From an uncultured Oscillospiraceae bacterium (GTDB lineage: Bacteria > Bacillota > Clostridia > Oscillospirales > Oscillospiraceae): DNA of 12,437 nt. The position numbers were made by a program, and so were the translations under genes. Positions within the stretch are counted from its first letter, which is position 1, and each line of letters opens with the position of its first letter. Shown one piece after another: positions 1 to 5,558 of this stretch. The stretch spans positions 1 to 12,437 of the forward strand of contig CAKTPR010000062.1 of the NCBI GenBank assembly GCA_934591725.1, given 5' to 3'. Below the pieces are notes generated by a model. It worked only from the letters and a program-made list of their open reading frames with translations, did not search any database and was not told the origin of the DNA.

Positions 1-95
1 GTCAATACCATGTATCTTTCAAATACATATATCCCTATTCCTATGGCGATCCCGAATAGCAAATATAGAACTTTATCGATAACGAACTTTCTCAT
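1..95 (-). CDS. Small membrane protein, N-terminal part only (runs off left edge)
   Basis: Reading the minus strand from the ATG at 95 gives an open frame of 31 codons to the window edge without a stop. The protein starts MRKFVIDKVLYLLFG and continues as one hydrophobic stretch rich in Ile and Gly (about residues 9-25), then FERYMVL. This looks like a single N-terminal membrane helix with a short positively charged cytoplasmic start. It begins 8 bases after the stop of the upstream tyrosine-rich gene, so the two are probably co-transcribed and translationally coupled. The ribosome site is weak (an AGAGA just before the start). The family cannot be named from this fragment. Confidence 0.5.
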   Translation of the reverse strand, partial: MRKFVIDKVLYLLFGIAIGIGIYVFERYMVL

Positions 96-103
96 TTGCG
101 TCT

Positions 104-883
104 CTATATTTTCCTCAGCTTGCTTTTTGCGACATAGTACATCGGGTCAAGTCCGTCGGGTCTCGGCTCCAAGGACTTATACGCATACATGAAGCCCTCT
201 TCGTTATGGAAGAACCTGAACGGATTTTCCTGCGTGTAGTCGGCAAGCTCGAATTTGCCGGGGCTGGTTTCTTTTTTGTGCACGAATTTTTCGCCCCATA
301 CAGCTTTGCACATCAGCCCGGAATCGTCGTACTCATAATCCTCTGCATAGAGCGTATATGAGTCCCTTTCGGCATAGAAGCTCCCGTCATCTCTGCGATA
401 TGTGTACATGTTCAAATGCCTGTATGCGCGGAGCTTTCCCGCATCATAATCGCACAGCGATGCAGAGTACATATGGATGTAGCCTAAAAGCGAATTCAGA
501 TGATACTCCACGGATGTTTCGGCATTCTCCTCGTGGAAGATAAACTCTCTTGTGTACAGGGCTTTCTTGTAGTACTTAAGCCAGTCGTCCTTCCATGTGG
601 CAAAAGCATCGACCATGATGATCTGCCGCGCTTCGTTCAGATAATAGATATAGTCATAGTTGGCTGCCGGGCGCCGCTTTAAGAGCCTGCCGCGGCTCAC
701 ATTGCCTATGACTAAGTCTATCACGGGGCTTGGGCAGTAGTAGCCCCTGTGCGTGCCCTCTCCGCCTTTGGAGTATTCTGTGTAGCAGGTCTCCGCCAGC
801 GCCTTTTTCCGGAGCTCATCATAGCTGTAAAGATATTTGTCATACAGGTCGAATAATCTTTGTTCCATATAGTCCATGTTCAC
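104..883 (-). CDS. Tyrosine-rich protein of unknown function (259 aa, GTG start)
   Basis: I do not recognise this protein. It is soluble-looking, with no signal peptide or membrane helix, and extremely rich in tyrosine: 33 Tyr in 259 residues, many in YY, YDY and YxY clusters, along with many Asp, Glu and Arg. The frame stays open upstream to 1165, but the start is set by the promoter: the -10 box lies at 915-920, so the ATG at 916 cannot be used. The GTG at 883 follows AGAAAGGAG by 6 bases; an ATG two codons later (877) is the alternative. The gene is AT-richer than the ligase beside it. A small membrane protein follows 8 bases downstream. A role as an immunity or accessory protein is conceivable but nothing shows it. 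Confidence 0.7.
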   Translation of the reverse strand: MNMDYMEQRLFDLYDKYLYSYDELRKKALAETCYTEYSKGGEGTHRGYYCPSPVIDLVIGNVSRGRLLKRRPAANYDYIYYLNEARQIIMVDAFATWKDDWLKYYKKALYTREFIFHEENAETSVEYHLNSLLGYIHMYSASLCDYDAGKLRAYRHLNMYTYRRDDGSFYAERDSYTLYAEDYEYDDSGLMCKAVWGEKFVHKKETSPGKFELADYTQENPFRFFHNEEGFMYAYKSLEPRPDGLDPMYYVAKSKLRKI

Positions 884-914
884 GCGAAGCTCCTTTCTGT
901 TTGTTCTGATATCC

Positions 915-943
915 ATTATAATATATTTCCGAAACTCTTTCAA
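915..943 (-). promoter_or_regulatory. Sigma-A type promoter for the tyrosine-rich gene
   Basis: On the minus strand, TTGAAA (938-943) is followed after exactly 17 bases by a perfect TATAAT (915-920). Transcription should begin near 908, about 25 bases before the GTG start and upstream of its AAAGGAG ribosome site. This fixes the start of the gene at 883 and rules out upstream ATG codons. Confidence 0.8.
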
Positions 944-971
944 ATCATTTGTTTTACCCGCTCCTTTTTTC

Positions 972-1000
972 TTGTACTCGCGGCGCAGTTGTGGTATCTT
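972..1000 (+). promoter_or_regulatory. Promoter for ddl
   Basis: TTGTAC (972-977), a 17-base spacer, then TATCTT (995-1000) preceded by TGG, an extended -10 element. Transcription would start near 1007, leaving a leader of about 34 bases before the TTG start of the ligase gene. It is back to back with the promoter at 915-943. Confidence 0.6.
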
Positions 1001-1040
1001 ATTGGAGATATCTATTTTTCTTTGAAAGGAAGAATCATCC

Positions 1041-2105
1041 TTGAAGATCGTTGTTTTAGGCGGCGGGATAAGCACCGAGCGCGAGGTCGCGCTCGTCACG
1101 AGCACCTCCGTGTGCAAAGCCCTGCGCAGCCTCGGCCATAAGGCTATATTCGTCGATATGTTCATGGGGCTTGAGAATTATGACGGCGCACTTGAGGACG
1201 CTTTCGATGTCCCTGACGGCTTCTGCGGCAGCGTCGCAGTTGAAAGAAAAGCGCCCGACCTTGAGGCGGTCAAGGCCGCGCGCAGACTCAGGAGTCCGAG
1301 CCGTCTCGGCAAGAACGTGCTTGAGATATGCGAACTTGCCGACTGCGTCTTTCTCGGCCTGCACGGCGCTGACGGCGAGGACGGCAAAATTCAGGCCGCG
1401 CTCGATCTGCTCGGCGTTCCCTATACCGGCTCCGGTCCGCTCAGCAGCGCGATGGCTATGGATAAGGCCGTAGCCAAGCGCGTCATGGACAGCTACGGCA
1501 TCCGTACCGCGCCGTGGCGCGAGGTCGTCTACGGTGAGGACGATATCCCAGACCTGCTCGATACGCTGCCGCTGCCCTGCGCGGTGAAGGTCGTGAACGG
1601 CGGCTCGTCCATCGGCGTGGAGCTGCCCGACACGCGCGAGGAGCTGGAGGCTGCCCTGCGCAATATCCTCAGGTACGGCGACCGCATCGTCGTCGAGGAG
1701 AAGATACACGGCACCGAGGTCACGGTACCCGTCCTCGGCGGCCACTGTCTGAGCCCCATCGAGATCGTCCCGCCTGAGGGCTCGACCTTTGACTATGTTG
1801 CCAAGTACCAGAGCGGCGACGAGGGCGCGCGGGAAATTTGCCCCGCCCGCATCAGCGAGAGGGACAGACAGACCGTCTGCGAAGCGGCGCTGAAGTTCCA
1901 CAACGCGCTTGGTCTCTCAGTCTATTCCCGCAGCGATTTCATCATCGACAGCGAGGGGCGCGCATGGTGCCTTGAGGTCAACACCCTGCCCGGAATGACG
2001 CCGAACAGCCTCATCCCCAAGGCTGCGAAGCTTGAGGGACTTGAATATCCGCAGCTGTGCGAGGAGATAATACGCCTGTCGCTTGAGTGCAAAAGCAAAA
2101 AATAA
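1041..2105 (+). CDS. ddl: D-alanine--D-alanine ligase
   Basis: ATP-dependent cytoplasmic ligase that joins two D-alanines to make the dipeptide added to the peptidoglycan precursor. The 354-residue protein shows the family's ATP-grasp landmarks: GGGISTEREVAL (7-18, Glu13 for substrate binding), GLHGADGEDG (106-115), TGSGPLSSAMAMDK (129-142), GGSSIGV (187-193), DYVAKY (251-256), Arg297 and Asp299, and EVNTLPGMT (312-320) with metal ligands Glu312 and Asn314. The tyrosine in AKY is the position where D-lactate ligases of the VanA type carry histidine, so a D-Ala-D-Ala product is expected. It has a roughly 50-residue insertion (43-95) compared with short DdlB enzymes. The lysine of the usual KP pair is present but followed by Val. 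The start is TTG, placed 8 bases after GAAAGGAAG. It stands alone after its own promoter. Confidence 0.93.
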   Translation: MKIVVLGGGISTEREVALVTSTSVCKALRSLGHKAIFVDMFMGLENYDGALEDAFDVPDGFCGSVAVERKAPDLEAVKAARRLRSPSRLGKNVLEICELADCVFLGLHGADGEDGKIQAALDLLGVPYTGSGPLSSAMAMDKAVAKRVMDSYGIRTAPWREVVYGEDDIPDLLDTLPLPCAVKVVNGGSSIGVELPDTREELEAALRNILRYGDRIVVEEKIHGTEVTVPVLGGHCLSPIEIVPPEGSTFDYVAKYQSGDEGAREICPARISERDRQTVCEAALKFHNALGLSVYSRSDFIIDSEGRAWCLEVNTLPGMTPNSLIPKAAKLEGLEYPQLCEEIIRLSLECKSKK

Positions 2106-2143
2106 TCGGGAATATCAGATTCTTAACCGAAGTTAACACTTTC

Positions 2144-2174
2144 TTGATGTTTTGCATACGCATTGTGGTAAAAT
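2144..2174 (+). promoter_or_regulatory. Promoter for the zinc ribbon / DUF5685 / DnaJ operon
   Basis: TAAAAT (2169-2174) preceded by TGG forms an extended -10 box. A TTGATG lies at 2144-2149, giving a long 19-base spacer, so recognition probably relies on the extended -10. Transcription would start about 45 bases before the ATG at 2227. No terminator is visible between ddl and this point, so readthrough from ddl is also possible. Confidence 0.5.
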
Positions 2175-2226
2175 GCTCTCTTAGAAAAAAGACAGACAAT
2201 GCCTATGAAATCAGCGAAGGTGGACT

Positions 2227-2631
2227 ATGAGAGAAAAAATTGCGCGCTTCATGGCCGGGCGCAACGGCAACGACCAGTTAAATCGTTTTCTGCTGCTCGT
2301 CGATATCGTGCTGCTTCTGATCGCGGCGATATTCAAGGACGGGATAGGCAGATATGTATATCCGCTTGTATTCGTGCTGCTGGCGTACGCATACTTCCGT
2401 ATGCTCTCCCGCAACGTCTATAAGCGCCGCGAGGAAAACGGGAAGTATATCCGCGCAAGGTACAAGGTCTCCGCCGCGCTCAGGGTGCGGCACGAGCGCT
2501 GGGTGCAGCGCAAGGACTATAAGTTCTTCACCTGCCCCAACTGCAAGACGGCGCTGCGCGTTCCGAGAGGGCACGGCAAGGTCAATATAGTCTGCCGCAA
2601 GTGCGGCACCTCGTTCACGGGGAAAACCTGA
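2227..2631 (+). CDS. Membrane protein with C-terminal zinc ribbon (134 aa)
   Basis: The protein has two hydrophobic segments (about residues 20-36 and 43-60) joined by a short turn, a basic linker (61-97), and a C-terminal domain with two cysteine pairs: CPNC (103-106) and CRKC (123-126), in the context TCPNCKTALRVPRGHGK. This is a typical zinc ribbon that should sit on the cytoplasmic side. The ATG at 2227 lies 6 bases after an AAGG. It is the first gene of a three-gene operon; the next start lies one base after its stop. Function is unknown. The ribbon may bind nucleic acid or protein, or may just stabilise the fold. I recall similar small zinc ribbon proteins beside DUF5685 and DnaJ genes in Clostridia, but have not checked this. 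Confidence 0.85.
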   Translation: MREKIARFMAGRNGNDQLNRFLLLVDIVLLLIAAIFKDGIGRYVYPLVFVLLAYAYFRMLSRNVYKRREENGKYIRARYKVSAALRVRHERWVQRKDYKFFTCPNCKTALRVPRGHGKVNIVCRKCGTSFTGKT

Positions 2632-2632
2632 T

Positions 2633-3457
2633 ATGTTCGGGTATCTTGTTGCAGCATCGGAGCTGCTTGAAGAGGAACAGCAGCAGCGCTATAAGGAGTT
2701 CTACTGCGGGCTGTGCCGCAGCCTTGACCGCTGCTTCGGCTCCGCCGCAAGGCTCACGCTCAATTATGACCTGACCTTTCTTGTGCTGCTGCTCTCCTCG
2801 CTCTATGAACCGGAGGAGGAGCACGGGGAGAGCGTCTGTCCGCGCCACCCGGCCAAACGGCAGCAGTGGATGACGAACGAGATAAGCGGCTATGCCGCGA
2901 ACATGAACGTCGCACTGGCTTATCTCAAATGTCTGGACGACTGGCATGACGACCGCAGTCTTACGGCCTACGCCGAGGCAAGGACGCTCAAGCGCTGGTA
3001 CGAGGAGATCTCCGAGCGCTATCCGCGGCAGTGCGATGCGATGCAGCGCTCGATCGAGAAGCTCGGCGAGATAGAAAAATCAGGGCTCTGCGAGCCTGAC
3101 GCCGCCGCCGACACCTTCGGCGAGCTTATGGAGCAGCTCTTTATCTATAAGGAAGACCGCTGGTCGGATACGCTTGGCCGGATGGCTCACGCGCTGGGGC
3201 GCTTCATCTACCTGTGCGACGCGATCATCGACCTTGAGGACGACGCCGCCTCCGGCAGCTATAACCCGTTCAAGGACTACGCCGGGCGGGAGGATAACGA
3301 GCAGCGCTTCAGGGATATACTGAAGATGCAGCTCGGCGAATGCGTGTTCTATTTCGATAAGCTCCCGCTGGTACAGGACGCGGGACTGATGCAAAATATA
3401 CTGTGTGTAGGGCTGTGGGCACAATTCAATAAGAAATACAGCAGAAAGGGCCTGTAA
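2633..3457 (+). CDS. DUF5685 family protein of unknown function (274 aa)
   Basis: The start MFGYL followed by YCGLCRSL (24-31) and LTLNYDLTFL (41-50) matches what I know of the uncharacterised DUF5685 family. The protein looks mostly helical and soluble. Two aspartate-rich motifs stand out: DDWHDD (102-107) and DxxxDxxxD (196-204, DAIIDLEDD) followed by GSYNPF. Cysteines at 25, 28, 34, 69 and 100 include a CxxC pair. The aspartate pair recalls the magnesium-binding motifs of isoprenoid synthases, but this is inference only. The gene starts one base after the zinc ribbon gene, and its TAA stop touches the ATG of the J-domain gene, so the three must be co-expressed. Confidence 0.85.
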   Translation: MFGYLVAASELLEEEQQQRYKEFYCGLCRSLDRCFGSAARLTLNYDLTFLVLLLSSLYEPEEEHGESVCPRHPAKRQQWMTNEISGYAANMNVALAYLKCLDDWHDDRSLTAYAEARTLKRWYEEISERYPRQCDAMQRSIEKLGEIEKSGLCEPDAAADTFGELMEQLFIYKEDRWSDTLGRMAHALGRFIYLCDAIIDLEDDAASGSYNPFKDYAGREDNEQRFRDILKMQLGECVFYFDKLPLVQDAGLMQNILCVGLWAQFNKKYSRKGL

Positions 3458-4153
3458 ATGTATCAGGATCCATACAAGGTTCTGGGCGTCTCTCCCGACG
3501 CGTCGGACGAAGAAATAAAAAAGGCGTACCGCGAGCTTACGAAGAAATACCACCCCGACCTTAACCCCGGTGACGAAGAGGCCGCGCGGAAGATGAACGA
3601 CATCAACACCGCCTACGACCAGATAAAGAACGGCACCGCCAAGGCGGGCGCATATGGTCAGCAGGCCAGTAACGGCTACGGCGGGGCTCAGTACGGCCAG
3701 TATGAGCAGTACGGCTGGAACCCGTGGACGAGCTGGGGCGATTTCACCGGCTGGTCGAACGCGCAGCAGAACCGTCAGACCGAACGCAGCGAATACACCG
3801 CCGCGAAAAATTACATCCGCAACGGTATGTACCGCGAAGCGCTCAACGCGCTCTCCGGAGTTCCGATGTCGGAGCGCGACGGCAAGTGGTACTACCTCTC
3901 CGCCGGGGCGAACATGTACATGGGCAACAAGGTCACGGCGCTGGAGCATGCCAAGCGCGCGGTCGAAATAGAGCCGGGCAACGAGGAGTACCGCCGCCTG
4001 CTCGAACAGCTGCAAAGCGGACGCGATTTCTATGACAGCTACTCCACCGGCTACGGCCACCGTGTGAATCTAAGTCCGCTGTGGCTGGCGCTCTGCGGCT
4101 CTCAGCTGCTGTGCGGCCAGACCTGCGGCTGCCCTATGATCTACTGCTTCTGA
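3458..4153 (+). CDS. J-domain (DnaJ-like) protein with TPR repeat and cysteine-rich tail
   Basis: A DnaJ-type cochaperone that should stimulate Hsp70 (DnaK) through its N-terminal J domain (about 4-58), with the essential HPD motif at 32-34. It is not classical DnaJ: the Gly/Phe region is replaced by a Tyr/Gln/Gly/Trp-rich linker (62-106), and the zinc-finger and substrate-binding domains are missing. Instead there is a helical region resembling TPR repeats (about 111-186, including YREALNAL and ALEHAKRAVEIEPGN), which probably binds a partner. The last 19 residues hold five cysteines (213, 219, 223, 225, 230) in a hydrophobic context, a possible metal site or membrane-associated tail. The ribosome site AGAAAGGG lies 7 bases before the ATG. 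It is the last gene of the operon, followed by a strong terminator. Confidence 0.88.
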   Translation: MYQDPYKVLGVSPDASDEEIKKAYRELTKKYHPDLNPGDEEAARKMNDINTAYDQIKNGTAKAGAYGQQASNGYGGAQYGQYEQYGWNPWTSWGDFTGWSNAQQNRQTERSEYTAAKNYIRNGMYREALNALSGVPMSERDGKWYYLSAGANMYMGNKVTALEHAKRAVEIEPGNEEYRRLLEQLQSGRDFYDSYSTGYGHRVNLSPLWLALCGSQLLCGQTCGCPMIYCF

Positions 4154-4166
4154 ATATTACAAAATC

Positions 4167-4201
4167 ACATCGCCGCTCAAGCTTTGAGCGGCGATGTTTT
4201 T
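4167..4201 (+). terminator. Rho-independent terminator after the J-domain gene
   Basis: A perfect 14-bp stem pairs 4167-4180 with 4184-4197 around a 3-base loop, followed by a run of five T (4197-4201). It starts 13 bases after the stop codon and separates the chaperone operon from the GntR/ABC operon. Confidence 0.93.
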
Positions 4202-4230
4202 GCTATCGAAAAAATTAAGATTTCGGCGTA

Positions 4231-4259
4231 TTGACAGAGAAGCAGGGGAGTGGTATATA
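4231..4259 (+). promoter_or_regulatory. Near-consensus promoter of the gntR-ABC operon
   Basis: A perfect TTGACA (4231-4236), a 17-base spacer, and TATATA (4254-4259) preceded by TGG, giving an extended -10 box. This is one of the strongest promoters in the window. Its start site (near 4266) falls inside the palindromic operator that follows, as expected for a strong promoter held off by a repressor. Confidence 0.85.
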
Positions 4260-4260
4260 T

Positions 4261-4289
4261 TAACCGTATTAATTAAATTAGTACAGTTA
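4261..4289. promoter_or_regulatory. 29-bp palindromic operator, likely bound by the GntR repressor
   Basis: TAACCGTATTAATT (4261-4274) and AATTAGTACAGTTA (4276-4289) are inverted copies around a single central A at 4275, with 12 of 14 positions matching. The site begins two bases after the -10 box and covers the transcription start. Position and symmetry suit autorepression by the product of the next gene. The GTA...TAC core resembles what is known of YtrA-subfamily operators. Confidence 0.75.
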
Positions 4290-4306
4290 GCACAGGGGGA
4301 ATATGA

Positions 4307-4699
4307 ATGATACAGCTGAACTACCGCGATTCGCGGCCGATATATGAGCAGGTCAAGGACGGCCTGCGTCAGCTTATCATAAACGGCGTGCTCACCGAGG
4401 GCAGCAGGCTGCCGTCGGTAAGGGAGCTTGCCGTCAGCCTGACGATAAACCCGAACACGATCCAGCGCGCCTACCGGGAGCTTGAGGCGGAGGGCTACAC
4501 CGTCTCTGTGCCCGGCAAGGGCAGCTATGTCAGCCGCGAGAGCGACGCCGCCAAGGCACGTAAGGCGGAGCTTATGGAAAAGCTCTCGGCACTGACGGCG
4601 GAGCTGCACAGCCTCGGCGTGAGCGGGGAGGAAATGCGCGCCATGATACAAGGAGGAGAGACAGATGATAGAAGTCAGATCCCTGCGGAAGAGCTTTGA
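4307..4699 (+). CDS. GntR-family (YtrA subfamily) transcriptional regulator
   Basis: A short DNA-binding repressor of 130 residues. The winged helix-turn-helix is complete: RPIYEQVKDGLRQLI (10-24), LPSVRELAVSLTINPNTIQRAYRELEA spanning about 35-61 (recognition helix near 48-58), and the wing GYTVSVPGKGSYV (63-75). The rest (80-130) is a short helical tail, as in the YtrA subfamily, too small to hold a sugar- or acid-binding domain; such regulators usually control the ABC transporter next to them. The ATG lies 6 bases after AGGGGGA. Its 3' end overlaps the ATPase gene by 35 bases, so the two are translationally coupled. It probably represses its own operon through the palindrome just upstream; the inducing signal is unknown. 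Confidence 0.92.
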   Translation: MIQLNYRDSRPIYEQVKDGLRQLIINGVLTEGSRLPSVRELAVSLTINPNTIQRAYRELEAEGYTVSVPGKGSYVSRESDAAKARKAELMEKLSALTAELHSLGVSGEEMRAMIQGGETDDRSQIPAEEL

Positions 4700-5558
4700 C
4701 GGCTTCACCGCGCTCGACGGGCTGGATATATCCGTACCGGACGGCGCGGTCTACGGACTTGTCGGGCCGAACGGTGCAGGCAAGTCGACGCTGATACGCC
4801 ACATGGCCGGGATACTCCGGCAGGACGAGGGCGAGGTGCTCTATGACGGCGAGGCGGTGTTTGAAAACCCTGCGGTAAAGGCGCAGATAGCATATATACC
4901 GGACGAGGTGTTCTACTACCCCGGCGCATCGGTGAAGGACATGATGCTGCTCTACCGGCGAATGTATCCAAGCTTCAGCGAGGAGCGCTACAACAAGCTT
5001 GCCCCGGCATTCGGGATAGCACCGGAGCGCTCGTTCAAGCGGCTTTCAAAGGGGATGCAGAAGCAGGCGGCGTTCTGGCTGGCGCTGTCGCTCTGCCCGA
5101 AGTATATGCTGCTCGATGAGCCGCTCGACGGGCTCGACCCGGTGATGCGCAGGCAGGTAATGAAGCTGCTGCTCGCGGACGTCGCGGAGCGGGGGACGAC
5201 GGTGCTCGTATCCTCGCACAACCTGCGCGAGCTTGAGGATGTGTGTGACCACGTCGGCATAATGAACGGGGGCAGGATGCTTCTCCAGCGCCCGCTGTGC
5301 GAGCTTCAGGACAGCACTGTCAAGGTGCAGCTCGCGCTGCCGGAGGACAGAGAGCTGCCGGAAGGACTCAAGATACTGCACAAAAGCGTCACGGGGCGGC
5401 TGTATCAGCTGATAGTGCGCGGTACGGCGGAGGAAGTGACGAACGTTCTTGCCGCGGCGCAGCCGTTTTTCATAGACGTGCTGCCGCTGACGCTGGAGGA
5501 GATATTTATTTATGAGCTGGGAGGCGCTGACAGTGAGATCAAAGATATCATTCTTTAA
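4665..5558 (+). CDS. ABC transporter ATP-binding protein
   Basis: The ATPase of a two-part ABC transporter (BcrA/YtrB-like). Visible motifs: Walker A GPNGAGKST (34-42), signature LSKGM (127-131), Walker B YMLLDEP (147-153), D-loop GLD (156-158) and H-loop SSH (183-185). The Q-loop region reads YIPDE (77-81), with an acidic residue in place of glutamine, a variation common in this subfamily. After residue 210 comes a C-terminal regulatory segment of about 85 residues, giving 297 in all. An AGGAGGAG ribosome site lies 6 bases before the ATG, inside the end of the repressor gene. The 3' end overlaps the permease by 47 bases. The substrate is unknown; relatives export antibiotics or respond to envelope stress. 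Confidence 0.93.
   Translation: MIEVRSLRKSFDGFTALDGLDISVPDGAVYGLVGPNGAGKSTLIRHMAGILRQDEGEVLYDGEAVFENPAVKAQIAYIPDEVFYYPGASVKDMMLLYRRMYPSFSEERYNKLAPAFGIAPERSFKRLSKGMQKQAAFWLALSLCPKYMLLDEPLDGLDPVMRRQVMKLLLADVAERGTTVLVSSHNLRELEDVCDHVGIMNGGRMLLQRPLCELQDSTVKVQLALPEDRELPEGLKILHKSVTGRLYQLIVRGTAEEVTNVLAAAQPFFIDVLPLTLEEIFIYELGGADSEIKDIIL

Noticed and set aside
1056..1901. Minus-strand open frame (281 codons) opposite ddl
   Set aside because: Composition is that of an antisense shadow, and ddl motifs on the plus strand are unmistakable.
2123..2136. TTAAC-CGAA-GTTAA inverted repeat after ddl
   Set aside because: A 5-bp AT-rich stem without a T run is too weak for a terminator. TTAACCG-like strings also occur near 4260 and 11914, but about that many are expected by chance.
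3080..4060. Minus-strand open frame (326 codons) opposite DUF5685 and the J-domain gene
   Set aside because: It spans two well-supported genes on the other strand, is low-complexity Val/Ala/Leu/Arg and has no promoter or ribosome site.
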